Origin: Bacillus sp. KH172YL63
GTDB lineage: Bacteria > Bacillota > Bacilli > Bacillales > Bacillaceae_B
DNA: 64,000 bases
Assembly: GCF_011398925.1 (NCBI RefSeq)
Contig: NZ_AP022842.1
Span: 1,910,001-1,974,000 of the forward strand
Direction of reading: 5' to 3'
Shown here in pieces: positions 18,320-28,771 of this stretch. A program made the translations under genes and the position numbers. Position 1 is the first letter of the stretch. Each line of letters begins with the position of its first letter. The notes beneath the pieces are model-generated. The model did no database searches. It was not told the origin of the DNA and was given only the letters and a program-made list of their open reading frames with translations.

Positions 18320-19294
18320 GTGGGGGAAGGGATAAAGCTGATAAAGCCCACAGTCCGTTTGGAAAAAGAGTATTACGAGTACTATGCTGAATGGAAAGCA
18401 AGCGGTGAGGATATGGTGCCGTGGGTGAGCAAGAAAGATCCCAGTGAATTCAAAGAGCTGGTTCAGTTCTTGCTTGATGGTCAAAAGCCCTCTGCCGGGC
18501 AGGTTCCCCACTCCACCTACTGGCTTGTCACAGACTCTGGCCGGATTCTCGGGGTGGTGAATATCCGCCACTCCTTGACGAATCAGCTATTACGAAATGG
18601 CGGACACATCGGATATGGAATCAGGCCCTCTGAAAGAAGAAAGGGATACGCAAGGGAATTGCTTCGTTTGACCCTACAGAAAGTGCATGAAATGGGAATG
18701 GAAGAAGTACTGATTGTCTGCGATGCGTGGAATGAAGCTTCAAAACGCACAATCATGGGTGAAAACGGCAAAAGGACCGAAGATTTCGTCGAGGAAGACG
18801 GGAATGTCATCCTCCGTTATTGGGTAAAAACGTATGAGACCGCAAAGAATAGTATGGGGCGTGAATGGATGGCATTCATTCCACTCTCAGAAAGTGATAT
18901 GGATCACTATGGACCCATTGCGGGCTCATTTTCTTTTGTTTTTCAAAATGAAAAAGTACTTCTTTGCTATCATTCGCTGCGTCAGCAGTGGGAGCTTCCT
19001 GCCGGGAAAAGGGAGAATCAGGAGACAGCTCTTGCTTGTGCGATCCGTGAGCTGTATGAAGAAACAGGACAAAAGGTGGATCACCTAGAGTTCAAAGGCT
19101 TAATGAAAATCAAGAGAAGTTCCGGAGAAATTCAATTTAATCCAGTTTTTTCGACTGAAATAACAGCACTGCAGCCATTTGTTGAAAACGATGAAACAAG
19201 CCGGATCATGTTATGGGACGGAAAAGAAGAAATCGGGATCGTCGATTCAATTGATGAAAAATTGATTCAAATCTTTTTGAGAGGGACACGTTGA
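18320..19294 (+). CDS. GNAT acetyltransferase - Nudix hydrolase fusion
   Basis: A 324-residue two-domain protein. Residues about 1-170 are a GNAT acetyltransferase (IGYGIRPSERRKGYARELLRL). Residues about 190-324 are a Nudix hydrolase with an intact Nudix box: GKRENQE followed by RELYEETG (about 233-255). The reading frame is continuous across the join, and the linker KTYETAKNSMGREW starts the second domain, so this is a real fusion. The GTG start follows AAAGGGAG. The Nudix part should hydrolyse a nucleoside diphosphate derivative; the combined role is unknown. Confidence 0.85.
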   Translation: MGEGIKLIKPTVRLEKEYYEYYAEWKASGEDMVPWVSKKDPSEFKELVQFLLDGQKPSAGQVPHSTYWLVTDSGRILGVVNIRHSLTNQLLRNGGHIGYGIRPSERRKGYARELLRLTLQKVHEMGMEEVLIVCDAWNEASKRTIMGENGKRTEDFVEEDGNVILRYWVKTYETAKNSMGREWMAFIPLSESDMDHYGPIAGSFSFVFQNEKVLLCYHSLRQQWELPAGKRENQETALACAIRELYEETGQKVDHLEFKGLMKIKRSSGEIQFNPVFSTEITALQPFVENDETSRIMLWDGKEEIGIVDSIDEKLIQIFLRGTR

Positions 19295-19320
19295 CAATCA
19301 GTGTGTTCCTTTTTTATGGG
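19287..19320 (+). terminator. Terminator after the GNAT-Nudix gene
   Basis: AGGGACAC pairs with GTGTTCCT (one G-U) across the stop codon, followed by TTTTTTAT. Confidence 0.7.
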
Positions 19321-19388
19321 CACCGGCCATGGCAGGGATAGTGCCGGCTGTTGTATGACATGGTGATGAAAGATACGGGGGGGATACT

Positions 19389-20159
19389 ATGTTTACAGAA
19401 GAAAGACGTGAGAAAATATTTGAAAAGGCGGAGAGGGATGGCAGGGTCCTCGCTAAAGACCTGGCGGAGGAATTCGCAGTATCGATCGATTCCATTCGTC
19501 GTGATTTAACTTTCATGGAAAGGGATGGATTATTGAAACGCACCCATGGAGGAGCCATCCTGCATCCGAAAGTTCAGAAGAAGCCCCGGGAAAGTGCCGA
19601 CCGATATGGTGAAGGCACCCCTTTTCAACACGGGATCGCAAGGGAAGCGGCGGCCTGCATACAGGAAAATGAAACGGTCTTTATCGGAGGGGCAGGCATT
19701 CATGCTGTCATGCTGACATACCTCCCTAGTAAAATGTCTTTTACGGTGGTCACCAATTCGGTTGAAATCGCCTATCGTTTAAGGGACTATGACCTTATTC
19801 AAACCTATCTCATTGGCGGGAGGATGAAGAAGTCGGGTAATATGACTGACGGTTTGGCGAATGAATTCGCCGGTCAATTCACCTTTGACCGGGCATTCCT
19901 GACAGCCGGCGGGTTAACATTGAGGGGGCTCTGCACCGCCACTCCCGAAGTGGCGGTTTTTCACAGGACGATCGCTCAGCATTCGAAAATCGTCATTGCA
20001 CTGATTGAACATACCAAAATCGGGTCGGACCTATTCGCGGACATGATGCCCCTGTCAAAATTGGACCTCATCATCACGGATGAAAAAGCGGAAGCAGAGG
20101 AAATCTCAATGCTCCGATTAGAAGGGGTGGAAACAATCACGGCTATAGTTCATGAGTAA
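19389..20159 (+). CDS. DeoR-family transcriptional regulator
   Basis: A 256-residue DeoR/GlpR-type regulator. The N-terminal winged helix (about 5-60; DLAEEFAVSIDSIRRDL and the wing KRTHGGA) is followed by a DeoRC sugar-phosphate-sensing domain (EETVFIGGAG-type and TVVTNSVEIA segments, then LTAGGLTLRGLCT). Such proteins repress carbohydrate genes and respond to phosphorylated sugars. No sugar operon is adjacent; the nearest pathway is the glycerol regulon downstream, but control of it by this protein is only a possibility. Confidence 0.87.
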   Translation: MFTEERREKIFEKAERDGRVLAKDLAEEFAVSIDSIRRDLTFMERDGLLKRTHGGAILHPKVQKKPRESADRYGEGTPFQHGIAREAAACIQENETVFIGGAGIHAVMLTYLPSKMSFTVVTNSVEIAYRLRDYDLIQTYLIGGRMKKSGNMTDGLANEFAGQFTFDRAFLTAGGLTLRGLCTATPEVAVFHRTIAQHSKIVIALIEHTKIGSDLFADMMPLSKLDLIITDEKAEAEEISMLRLEGVETITAIVHE

Positions 20160-20300
20160 AACTGCGTATGTAAGTTTTAATAAAGGATGCAGTCTATCCA
20201 TTCCATATTGTGGTAATATGAAGGAGAGCTATTCGAATTATGTTATAATTTCTCCTTGTGAAAACTTTACATATGAAAATGAATGACGGAGGGAAAGAAA

Positions 20301-20858
20301 GTGAGCTTTGAAGGCCAAAAAATACTACCTGCTATCCGGTCGATGAAGGATTTTGATAAAATGCTCGACACTTCGTTTCAATACGGTGTGTTTCTCGATC
20401 TTCACGTCGGGATGTTGAAAAGCGTTTTTGAATATGCCCGGAATGAGAACCGAAAGATGTTTCTTCATATGGATCTCATCAATGGGCTGTCCAGTGACGA
20501 GTATGCAACGGAATATATTTGTCAGGAAATCAAACCGTATGGAATCATTTCGACCAAAGGAAATGTGATTAAAAAAGCAAGGCAAAAGGGCGTATTTGCG
20601 ACACAAAGGATGTTTGTGATCGATTCTAGCGCAATGAACCGCGGCATCGAACTCATCCGGAAAACAGATCCGGATTTCATTGAGGTACTGCCAGGGGTCA
20701 TTCCGAAAATCATCAGTGAAATTGCCGAGAAAACCGGCAAACCCATTTTTGCGGGCGGTTTGATCGACACTGTTGAAGAAGTGGAAGCGGCCATTTCAGC
20801 AGGCGCGAAAGCAATCACCACCTCAGACCGGGTGTTATGGAAACATTTTGATTGTTGA
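20301..20858 (+). CDS. glpP: GlpP, glycerol-3-phosphate-responsive antiterminator
   Basis: A 185-residue GlpP protein (FEGQKILPAIRSMKDF at the start, GGLIDTVEEVEAAISAGA near the end). GlpP binds glycerol-3-phosphate and then the leader RNAs of glpFK and glpD, preventing termination. The GTG at 20301 is chosen since GGAGGG lies 8 bases upstream and the protein then begins like known GlpP proteins; ATG 20283 precedes the ribosome site. Its likely targets, two leader terminators at 20941 and 23536, are in this window. Confidence 0.93.
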   Translation: MSFEGQKILPAIRSMKDFDKMLDTSFQYGVFLDLHVGMLKSVFEYARNENRKMFLHMDLINGLSSDEYATEYICQEIKPYGIISTKGNVIKKARQKGVFATQRMFVIDSSAMNRGIELIRKTDPDFIEVLPGVIPKIISEIAEKTGKPIFAGGLIDTVEEVEAAISAGAKAITTSDRVLWKHFDC

Positions 20859-20876
20859 TAAAATCAGAATATGATA

Positions 20877-20905
20877 TTGACAACGCTTTCACTTCGGGTT
20901 AACAT
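20877..20905 (+). promoter_or_regulatory. glpFK promoter overlapped by a cre site
   Basis: TTGACA (20877-20882) and TAACAT (20900-20905) are 17 bases apart. TGACAACGCTTTCA (20878-20891) matches the CcpA cre consensus TGWAANCGNTNWCA with one mismatch and covers the -35 box. CcpA bound there would block polymerase when glucose is present. Confidence 0.85.
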
Positions 20906-20940
20906 TAGTTCCAAGTTAATACGTTGTGAAAGAGAGTTAG

Positions 20941-21001
20941 AGACTCACGTGAATTGCCCCCTGATAGGTGGGGTATTCCGTGAGTCTTTCTATTTTTATT
21001 T
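20941..21001 (+). promoter_or_regulatory. GlpP-dependent leader terminator of glpFK
   Basis: AGACTCACG (20941-20949) and CGTGAGTCT (20979-20987) form the outer stem, GCCCC/GGGG an inner one, followed by TTCTATTTTTATTT. It lies between promoter and glpF, about 150 bases before the gene, as the antiterminated leader in B. subtilis does. Confidence 0.85.
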
Positions 21002-21142
21002 GATCCGGAGTCCACGGTTATGAATGATTACAATCGGGTAAATGAGCATATAGAGGTTGGTGACATCCTGATCATTTGTTCTTTACCTGGTCATTCATTT
21101 CCCACCGGATATTTGCCAAATCAATGAAATGAGGGATGTAGG

Positions 21143-21973
21143 ATGAATGCTTTTTTAGGAGAAGTGGTAGGAACAGCACTGCTCATCATTTTCGGTGCAG
21201 GGGTCTGTGCGAATGTCAATTTAAAGAAATCGTTCGCTTATAACGCAGGTTGGATGGTCATTACATTTGGTTGGGGCCTTGGCGTCGCGATGAGTGTATA
21301 TGCAGTCGGTAAGTTCAGCGGGGCACATTTGAATCCGGCGGTCTCATTGGGGCTAGCCTTTAACGGCGATTTTCCATGGGGGGATGTGCCAGTGTACATT
21401 CTTGGACAAATGATCGGTGCGATGATCGGTGCTGCGGTCATTTATCTTCACTTTTTACCCCACTGGCATGCAACGGATGATCCAGGGGTGAAATTGGGGG
21501 TTTTTGCGACGGGCCCTGCGATTCCCCATTATTTCTCTAATTTATTGAGTGAAATCATTGGAACTTTTGTACTTGTTGTAGGATTATTGTCAATTGGGGC
21601 GAATACGTTTACTGACGGATTAAATCCATTCATTGTCGGGTTTCTGATTATCGCGATCGGAATCTCTCTTGGGGGAACGACGGGATACGCGATTAATCCG
21701 GCCCGTGATCTTGGGCCGCGCATCGCTCACTTCCTCCTTCCGATTCCAGGGAAAGGTCCTTCTAACTGGGGCTACTCATGGATTCCGGTTGTAGGCCCGG
21801 TAGTAGGAGGGTCATTTGGCGGCGTGTTCTATAAAGCGGTTTTCATTGGACAAGTCACGACAAGCTTCTGGGTGGTCCTCGTGGTTACACTCGGGGTGCT
21901 GGGACTTGCATACGCCAGTGACAGAAAGAACTCCCTGGCACAAAAAGTGCATAAATTATCAACTGAAAACTAA
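21143..21973 (+). CDS. glpF: Glycerol uptake facilitator (aquaglyceroporin)
   Basis: A 276-residue MIP-family channel with six membrane helices. The two half-helix NPA motifs are present: GAHLNPAVSLG (about 54-64) and AINPARDLGPR (about 185-195), where Asp after the second NPA marks a glycerol-permeating type. It lets glycerol into the cell by facilitated diffusion. It is the first gene of the glpFK operon; the start has GAGGGATGTAGG upstream. Confidence 0.95.
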   Translation: MNAFLGEVVGTALLIIFGAGVCANVNLKKSFAYNAGWMVITFGWGLGVAMSVYAVGKFSGAHLNPAVSLGLAFNGDFPWGDVPVYILGQMIGAMIGAAVIYLHFLPHWHATDDPGVKLGVFATGPAIPHYFSNLLSEIIGTFVLVVGLLSIGANTFTDGLNPFIVGFLIIAIGISLGGTTGYAINPARDLGPRIAHFLLPIPGKGPSNWGYSWIPVVGPVVGGSFGGVFYKAVFIGQVTTSFWVVLVVTLGVLGLAYASDRKNSLAQKVHKLSTEN

Positions 21974-23482
<1,509 letters not shown>

Positions 23483-23504
23483 ACTTTTATTTCAATCAAG
23501 CATA

Positions 23505-23605
23505 TGATACAATGACAACAAGTTAATATTTCGGTTAGAGAGTAAGAGAGACCAAGCACACATTGTGGACATATATCCATAATGTTTGTTTCGGTCTCTT
23601 TTTTT
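23505..23605 (+). promoter_or_regulatory. glpD promoter and GlpP-type leader terminator
   Basis: An extended -10 TGATACAAT (23505-23513) with only a weak -35 is followed by a leader in which AGAGACC pairs with GGTCTCT (right arm 23593-23599) around an inner imperfect stem, ending in TTTTTTT. It is the second target expected for GlpP. The two leaders share the stem-then-U-run layout. Confidence 0.75.
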
Positions 23606-23664
23606 ATGGTTATACAAGTATAGAGGGAGTAAAGACACTTTATTGATCTTAGGAGGAACAGACG

Positions 23665-25329
23665 ATGACATTTTCAAGCACTGCAAGACAAGAAGTGAAA
23701 CATACATTATCTCAAACTCAATTTGATTTAATCATTATCGGAGGAGGGATCACCGGCGCCGGAATCGCACTTGATGCATCCAAGCGGGGCATGAAGGTAG
23801 CCCTAGTGGAAATGCAGGATTTCGCAGCAGGAACCTCCAGCCGGTCAACAAAACTGGTACACGGGGGCCTGCGATACCTTAAGCAGTTCGAAGTGAAGAT
23901 GGTGGCTGAAGTAGGGAAAGAACGGGAAATTGTGTATGAAAACGGTCCACACGTCACCACCCCGGAATGGATGTTGCTACCATTGCATAAAGGGGGCAGC
24001 TTCGGATCCTTCAGTACATCGATCGGATTGAAAGTGTATGACTATCTGGCAGGTGTCAAGAAAAGCGAAAGACGGTCAATGCTTTCTGCATCCGAGACCC
24101 TTTCAAAGGAACCCCTCGTGAAGAAGGAAGGCCTAAAAGGCGGAGGTTATTATGTAGAATACCGCACGGATGATGCCAGATTAACAATTGAAGTGATGAA
24201 AGAAGCAGTTGCCCACGGAGCAACGGTACTTAATTATACGAAATCACAACGTTTCCTATACAGTGATCGAAAAGTGGTAGGCATTGAAGCGGAAGATCTC
24301 GTATCAGGAGAAACGATTGAAATCCGCGGTTCAAAAATCGTCAATGCAGCAGGTCCTTGGGTGGATGATGTCCGGGGTAAGGATTACAGCACAAATGACA
24401 AACAGCTCCGGCTTACAAAAGGTGTCCATCTTGTGATAGATCAAAGCAAATTCCCGCTCAAGCAAGCTGTATATTTCGATACACCGGATGGCCGGATGGT
24501 ATTTGCCATCCCCCGTGAAGGGAAAGCGTACGTTGGTACAACCGATACGGTCTTTGAACAAGATAAATCAGCGCCTCATATGACGTCTGAAGACAGGGAA
24601 TATATCCTGAATGCGATCCATTATATGTTCCCGGAGGTTTCTGTTACGGCAGAAGATGTTGAATCAAGCTGGGCAGGTGTCAGACCGCTGATTTTTGAAA
24701 AAGGGAAAGATCCTTCCGAAATATCCCGTAAAGATGAAATATGGGAAGCGGAAAGCGGCCTCATCACCATTGCAGGCGGTAAACTGACCGGGTACCGGAA
24801 GATGGGGGAAACAGTCGTTGATCTTGTTTCAAAACGATTAAAAGAAGAGAATAAACAAAAATTCCCATCTTCATCCACCAAGTATATGCCGATCTCAGGC
24901 GGTCATGTTGGAGGCTCTGAAAATTTCCAGGCATTCATTGAGCAGAAGGCAGGAGAAGCTGTCCAGTACGGTCTGACGGAAGCAGAGGGCAGGAAGCTTG
25001 CATCCATGTATGGGTCAAATGTTGATCAGCTTTTCAAACTTGCACATGCCTATTCCGGGACCGGGGACGAAAAAGCGATCCCGGCAGCATTATATGCACA
25101 ATTGATCTACTCCATCCAGGAAGAGATGGCCATGAGCCCTGTGGACTTCTTTATTAGACGTACAGGCGCCTTATTCTTTGACCGGGAATGGGTTGAAAAA
25201 TGGAAGGAACCTGTGATTGTTACCATGTCTAAGTTATTAAAATGGACAGAGGATCAGGAACAACAATACAGAAAAGAATTGGAGAAAGAACTGGTGAATG
25301 CAGTCGTCCCGGTCGACCTTCAAGCATAA
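23665..25329 (+). CDS. glpD: Aerobic glycerol-3-phosphate dehydrogenase
   Basis: A 554-residue FAD flavoprotein that oxidises glycerol-3-phosphate to dihydroxyacetone phosphate and feeds electrons to the quinone pool. The dinucleotide-binding fold is [18 protein letters not shown] (about 20-37), with [12 protein letters not shown] and WAGVRPL downstream, typical of GlpD/GlpA. The ATG follows TTAGGAGGAAC. It is a membrane-associated enzyme and its mRNA is controlled by the leader terminator upstream. Confidence 0.95.
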   Translation: MTFSSTARQEVKHTLSQTQFDLIIIGGGITGAGIALDASKRGMKVALVEMQDFAAGTSSRSTKLVHGGLRYLKQFEVKMVAEVGKEREIVYENGPHVTTPEWMLLPLHKGGSFGSFSTSIGLKVYDYLAGVKKSERRSMLSASETLSKEPLVKKEGLKGGGYYVEYRTDDARLTIEVMKEAVAHGATVLNYTKSQRFLYSDRKVVGIEAEDLVSGETIEIRGSKIVNAAGPWVDDVRGKDYSTNDKQLRLTKGVHLVIDQSKFPLKQAVYFDTPDGRMVFAIPREGKAYVGTTDTVFEQDKSAPHMTSEDREYILNAIHYMFPEVSVTAEDVESSWAGVRPLIFEKGKDPSEISRKDEIWEAESGLITIAGGKLTGYRKMGETVVDLVSKRLKEENKQKFPSSSTKYMPISGGHVGGSENFQAFIEQKAGEAVQYGLTEAEGRKLASMYGSNVDQLFKLAHAYSGTGDEKAIPAALYAQLIYSIQEEMAMSPVDFFIRRTGALFFDREWVEKWKEPVIVTMSKLLKWTEDQEQQYRKELEKELVNAVVPVDLQA

Positions 25330-25433
25330 TGGAGAAAACGGCAGAAGATAGTTTCTGTCGTTTTTTTATTTTCTCGAAGAAACGGAAGGATATGGTAAAA
25401 TTAGAGAATGATTATACTGGAGGGGGTTGCTTA

Positions 25434-25979
25434 TTGAAAAGTGTTTATCAAGATAAAAAAGGTTTACTACTCATCCTCATTACTCTTACATTCTTTTTGA
25501 TGGTCGTTCTTTTTTATAGCGATGAAAGAAGAGCCAAGGTGACGAAGGAAAGTGAGATATCAGCGCACCTTGAGAAGGTGTTCCTGAATGAATTCAATGA
25601 AGAAATCCACATAAAAATGACAAAGAAAATCGATTATCAATACTTGATCCTCTATAAGAGTAAAGCTGGCATCGGGGTAGCCCAATATGAAAAAATGAAA
25701 AAAATCCCTCTCTATCAGTTAAAGCATATTGTTCATTCCCCTCAGCATGCTGTCGGTGCTGGTTCAATTGGTGAAAATGCCTTTTTTGTATACGGGGACA
25801 GGGAGAGTATAGGGGCAGATTTCTTTTCTTATAGAAGGGGAAATGAATCCAGGAAGGTCAGACTCCTGGCACAGAACTACTTTCTTCAAGTGGAAGACGG
25901 CGGGGAGCGGGGGCATGTTCCCTTGGTGAATTATTATCGGGAGGATGGAAAGATTGTCGCATCCACACCGGAGAAATGA
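25434..25979 (+). CDS. Unknown membrane-anchored protein
   Basis: A 181-residue protein I do not recognise. One N-terminal membrane helix (about 9-28, KGLLLILITLTFFLMVVLF) is followed by a charged, probably extracytoplasmic domain without Cys pairs or known motifs. The TTG at 25434 follows TGGAGGGGG by 8 bases; the longer open frame upstream reaches into glpD and is not used. A strong terminator lies 160 bases downstream. Confidence 0.7.
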   Translation: MKSVYQDKKGLLLILITLTFFLMVVLFYSDERRAKVTKESEISAHLEKVFLNEFNEEIHIKMTKKIDYQYLILYKSKAGIGVAQYEKMKKIPLYQLKHIVHSPQHAVGAGSIGENAFFVYGDRESIGADFFSYRRGNESRKVRLLAQNYFLQVEDGGERGHVPLVNYYREDGKIVASTPEK

Positions 25980-26142
25980 GTACTATGCCTACAATTATAC
26001 GATTGGATGAAATGGGACCTTATTGGGATAATACAGCCGTTTATCGACTGAGAGAACAGGATATTGCTTCTGAGTGGATTTGTAGATGGAATCAGCATCA
26101 TGTACATTATGAAGTAGAAATTGACATGACTCCTCGTTTGAA

Positions 26143-26182
26143 AGGCCCGGCTTCAATGGGATGGAGCCGGGCCTTTTTTTGT
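26143..26182 (+). terminator. Terminator
   Basis: AAAGGCCCGGCTTC and GAGCCGGGCCTTT pair over a short loop, followed by TTTTGT. It probably ends the transcript of the membrane-anchored protein gene. Confidence 0.85.
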
Positions 26183-26230
26183 ATAGATTCAAATGGAGCA
26201 TTCAGTATGCTGTGTTGATCGAGGACGTTT

Positions 26231-26365
26231 ATGCAAGGCCTTAAGGGGAATGAAGGAAGAGAGAAGCTGGTTCATCATGGGAAGTCGGAAAATCCTCAGC
26301 TTTGCATGTTAACTGCAGCTCTGCAGAACCTGATCAAGCTTATAATAACCACCTTGTTATTGTGA
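26231..26365 (+). CDS. Possible small ORF, 44 codons
   Basis: An open frame with a weak GAGGA site 5 bases before the ATG. It encodes a polar N-terminal half and a hydrophobic, possibly membrane-seeking tail (LQNLIKLIITTLLL). I know no family for it. It lies in an otherwise empty 270-base gap and may be a chance frame or the remnant of a longer gene. Confidence 0.25.
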   Translation: MQGLKGNEGREKLVHHGKSENPQLCMLTAALQNLIKLIITTLLL

Positions 26366-26486
26366 CTGTGCAAAGAGTATTCTAAAATATCAAATCCTTA
26401 CCGAATTCTATATGAGAAAGAAGCGAAACGTGCTATCCTAGAATTGGAAAAATGTTTTACACTATACATATAAAGGAGAGAATAGA

Positions 26487-26930
26487 ATGGTGAAACGTAC
26501 TGGAGAAGTCGTGATGGGGATCATTGGCATTGTGTTTTCCGCATTATTTTCTATCGCGGGTATAGTCGTCAACGTGTTGATGGACGATCCTGAAGTCAAG
26601 AACGCAATGGAAGAAGAAATGGGTAACGACCCGAATATGCAGTCAGCAGGCATGACAACAGAGGAAATGAATGCAATGATAGATATGATTGGATCAATGG
26701 GACCATATCTTATCGTACTTGGCGTAATCGCTTCGATACTGGGCCTTGTTGCCGTCTTCACGATTGTGAAAAACAGAAAGCCTATACTGTCCGGGATCAT
26801 GTTCATCCTTGCATCACTTGTCATCGGTATCGGGACATTCGGTGCTGGATTCATACCAGGCCTATTATTCCTGATCGCCGGCATCATGGCATTTGCCCGC
26901 AAGCCTAAAAAAGTTGAGACGGTTTATTAA
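26487..26930 (+). CDS. DUF4064-family membrane protein
   Basis: A 147-residue protein resembling the DUF4064 family. A first helix (VMGIIGIVFSALFSIAGIVV) is followed by an acidic, Met-rich loop (DDPEVKNAMEEEMGNDPN) and three further helices from about residue 75 to 140, ending in a basic tail. The ATG follows AAAGGAGAGAAT. Function unknown; it stands alone. Confidence 0.8.
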   Translation: MVKRTGEVVMGIIGIVFSALFSIAGIVVNVLMDDPEVKNAMEEEMGNDPNMQSAGMTTEEMNAMIDMIGSMGPYLIVLGVIASILGLVAVFTIVKNRKPILSGIMFILASLVIGIGTFGAGFIPGLLFLIAGIMAFARKPKKVETVY

Positions 26931-26973
26931 TAAGCAATTTCAGCTTGTCTTCACCTTGATTTCTGCTTGGATT

Positions 26974-27142
26974 TATACTATCTTAAAAGTAGAACAGAAT
27001 TAAAAAACAGAAGACATTGGCGGCAACCGATGTCTCCTGCTACACAGCAAACTGCAAGGAAAGCAGTGGCCCAATAGAGAAAGGAATATAACTCTACCCT
27101 TTAACGTTCAGGCGCTTCATGAGGGTGGGGTTATTTCTTTTT
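26974..27142 (+). ncRNA. Candidate antisense antitoxin RNA (RatA-like)
   Basis: A TATACT box (26974-26979) precedes a structured, non-coding stretch. It holds a hairpin AGACATtGG...CCgATGTCT (27012-27034) and a terminator made of ATAACTCTACCCT (27088-27100) and AGGGTGGGGTTAT (27122-27134), followed by TTCTTTTTTT. The terminator region overlaps the 3' end of a small toxin gene on the other strand, the convergent arrangement of txpA/ratA in B. subtilis. The RNA would base-pair with the toxin mRNA. The -35 is weak, and the 5' end is approximate. Confidence 0.7.
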
Positions 27143-27226
27143 TTCGTTTGAAATAACTATGGCAATGATGGAGACAATCAATGAGCCGAATGTGATCATC
27201 AGCGTCAGTGCCTCATACGTCGTCAC
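27131..27226 (-). CDS. TxpA/BsrE-like type I toxin (putative holin-like toxin)
   Basis: A 31-residue peptide too short for usual ORF calls. It starts MTTYEALTLMITFGS, continues as one hydrophobic helix and ends in the charged NEKKK, matching the putative holin-like toxin family of Bacillus (MSTYESLMVM-type start in TxpA, MSTFQALMLM-type in BsrE). These peptides insert in the cell membrane and stop growth. The GTG start lies about 9 bases after a full AAGGAGGTGG site (27235-27244). The 3' end overlaps the convergent antisense RNA candidate. Confidence 0.82.
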   Translation of the reverse strand: MTTYEALTLMITFGSLIVSIIAIVISNEKKK

Positions 27227-27234
27227 TATAAGCA

Positions 27235-27299
27235 CCACCTCCTTCTGTCAGGAAGTGGCCACTCCCACCCTACATTCACTGTATACACCAAATTATACC
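27235..27299 (-). promoter_or_regulatory. Toxin promoter and self-masked ribosome site
   Basis: On the minus strand an extended -10 TGGTATAAT (27292-27300 region) starts a roughly 60-base leader. In it CCACTTCCT (plus-strand 27250-27258) can pair with the ribosome site AGGAGGTGG (plus-strand 27235-27243), masking it. Such sequestration of the toxin ribosome site is known for this toxin class. Confidence 0.65.
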
Positions 27300-27463
27300 A
27301 CATGCCAAGAAGGTTTCTTATAGGTAAGAGGTAGGATTCCGAGGCTCATGGGGGCAGCGGCAGCCTGTACGCAGGGATTGTTTTCAACTCTGCTCAAAAT
27401 ATGTTAGCATGGATATGCTCTTATGAAACGATTACATAACAACACGAATTCAAGGAGGAACAT

Positions 27464-28564
27464 ATGACGAAACAACGATTGGAAGTATTAAGAAGCTGGT
27501 TACAGGAAGAAAGCATCGATGCTGCCTTCATCAACTCCACTGAAAACGTATTTTATCTGACAAATTTTCATACAGATCCACATGAACGCCTTATGGGATT
27601 ATTTGTATTCCCTGATGCAGATCCATTTGTCGTGGTACCTGGAATGGAGGCCCGGCAAGTGAAGGATGCTGGATGGGATTTTGAAGTGATTGGGTACTCC
27701 GATCATGAAAACCCATGGGATTTCATTCAGCAGGCGATTGAAGCTAAGGGCATCAAGGGAGCGAAAGTATGCTTTGAGAATGAAGTTGTCACTTACGGAA
27801 GGGCACAGAGCTTCTTAAGCAAGTTCGATTCTCCACAAGTGGTGAACGTCGAAGATAAGCTGAATGAAATGCGTGTTGTAAAGGACGAAACCGAGCTCGA
27901 AATCATGCGCCGAGCTGCCGAAATGGCCGATTATGGGGTTGAAGTGGGTGTAGCTGCCCTGGAAGAAGGCGTCACCGAAATGGAAGTCCTTGCGAAGATT
28001 GAGTATGAATTAAAGAAGAAGGGCATCCGGGAAATGTCTTTTTCTACGATGGTGCTCTTCGGAGAAAAAGCAGGTGATCCCCATGGTAATCCAGGTGATC
28101 GCAAGCTGAGAGCCGGTGACTTCGTACTATTTGACCTGGGGGTCGTACTCGAAGGCTATACATCCGACATTACGCGGACATTTGCGTATAAATCAGTTTC
28201 TGATAAACAAAAGGAAATTTACAATACAGTCCTTAAAGCGGAACTTGCTTCCCTCGAAGCAAGTAAGCCGGGTAACCGGATCGGTGACCTTGATCAAATC
28301 GCACGGGATATCATCACAGATGCAGGATATGGTGACTACTTCCCTCACCGGATCGGACACGGACTCGGAATCAACGTACATGAATTCCCTTCGATGAGCC
28401 ACCTGAATGATGGCATCCTGAAAGAAGGAATGACCTATACAATCGAACCGGGTATCTATGTGCCTGAAATCGGAGGAGTGAGAATAGAAGATGACGTCCT
28501 GATCACGGCTGATGGTCACGTTACATTAACCAAGTTCCCGAAAGAGCTTCAAATCATCGGGTGA
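27464..28564 (+). CDS. M24-family Xaa-Pro peptidase
   Basis: A 366-residue aminopeptidase P/prolidase-like enzyme. An N-terminal creatinase-type domain (1-130) precedes the pita-bread metallopeptidase domain, whose metal ligands lie in FDLGVVLEGYTSDITR (two Asp), GHGLGINVHE (His), IEPGIY (Glu) and VRIEDDVL (Glu). It cleaves Xaa-Pro peptide bonds in the cytoplasm. The start has AAGGAGGAAC 6 bases upstream. It resembles B. subtilis YqhT/YkvY-type paralogs; which one is not decided. Confidence 0.9.
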   Translation: MTKQRLEVLRSWLQEESIDAAFINSTENVFYLTNFHTDPHERLMGLFVFPDADPFVVVPGMEARQVKDAGWDFEVIGYSDHENPWDFIQQAIEAKGIKGAKVCFENEVVTYGRAQSFLSKFDSPQVVNVEDKLNEMRVVKDETELEIMRRAAEMADYGVEVGVAALEEGVTEMEVLAKIEYELKKKGIREMSFSTMVLFGEKAGDPHGNPGDRKLRAGDFVLFDLGVVLEGYTSDITRTFAYKSVSDKQKEIYNTVLKAELASLEASKPGNRIGDLDQIARDIITDAGYGDYFPHRIGHGLGINVHEFPSMSHLNDGILKEGMTYTIEPGIYVPEIGGVRIEDDVLITADGHVTLTKFPKELQIIG

Positions 28565-28642
28565 GGACGGTAAGCGAAACGCCTTGCCGTTAGTTTGTTG
28601 GGCAACAAGCAAGGTATGATCATCATAAAATCAATCACAGAA

Positions 28643-28684
28643 GGTGTTACAAATGAAATATATAATTTGTAACACCTTTTTTGT
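28643..28684 (+). terminator. Terminator after the M24 peptidase gene
   Basis: GGTGTTACAAAT and ATTTGTAACACC form a perfect 12-bp stem followed by TTTTTT. Confidence 0.9.
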
Positions 28685-28771
28685 TTCATGCTAGGTACTT
28701 AGGTCAAAAGTATAGAACAAGAGTTCTGTGAAACGTGATATAATATAAGAAAAGTAGAACAGGAGAATGTT

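Noticed and set aside
25976..26218. Possible small gene of about 78 codons after the membrane-anchored protein gene
   Set aside because: The frame runs straight through a strong terminator (26143-26182), has only a marginal ribosome site, and the translation looks like unselected sequence.
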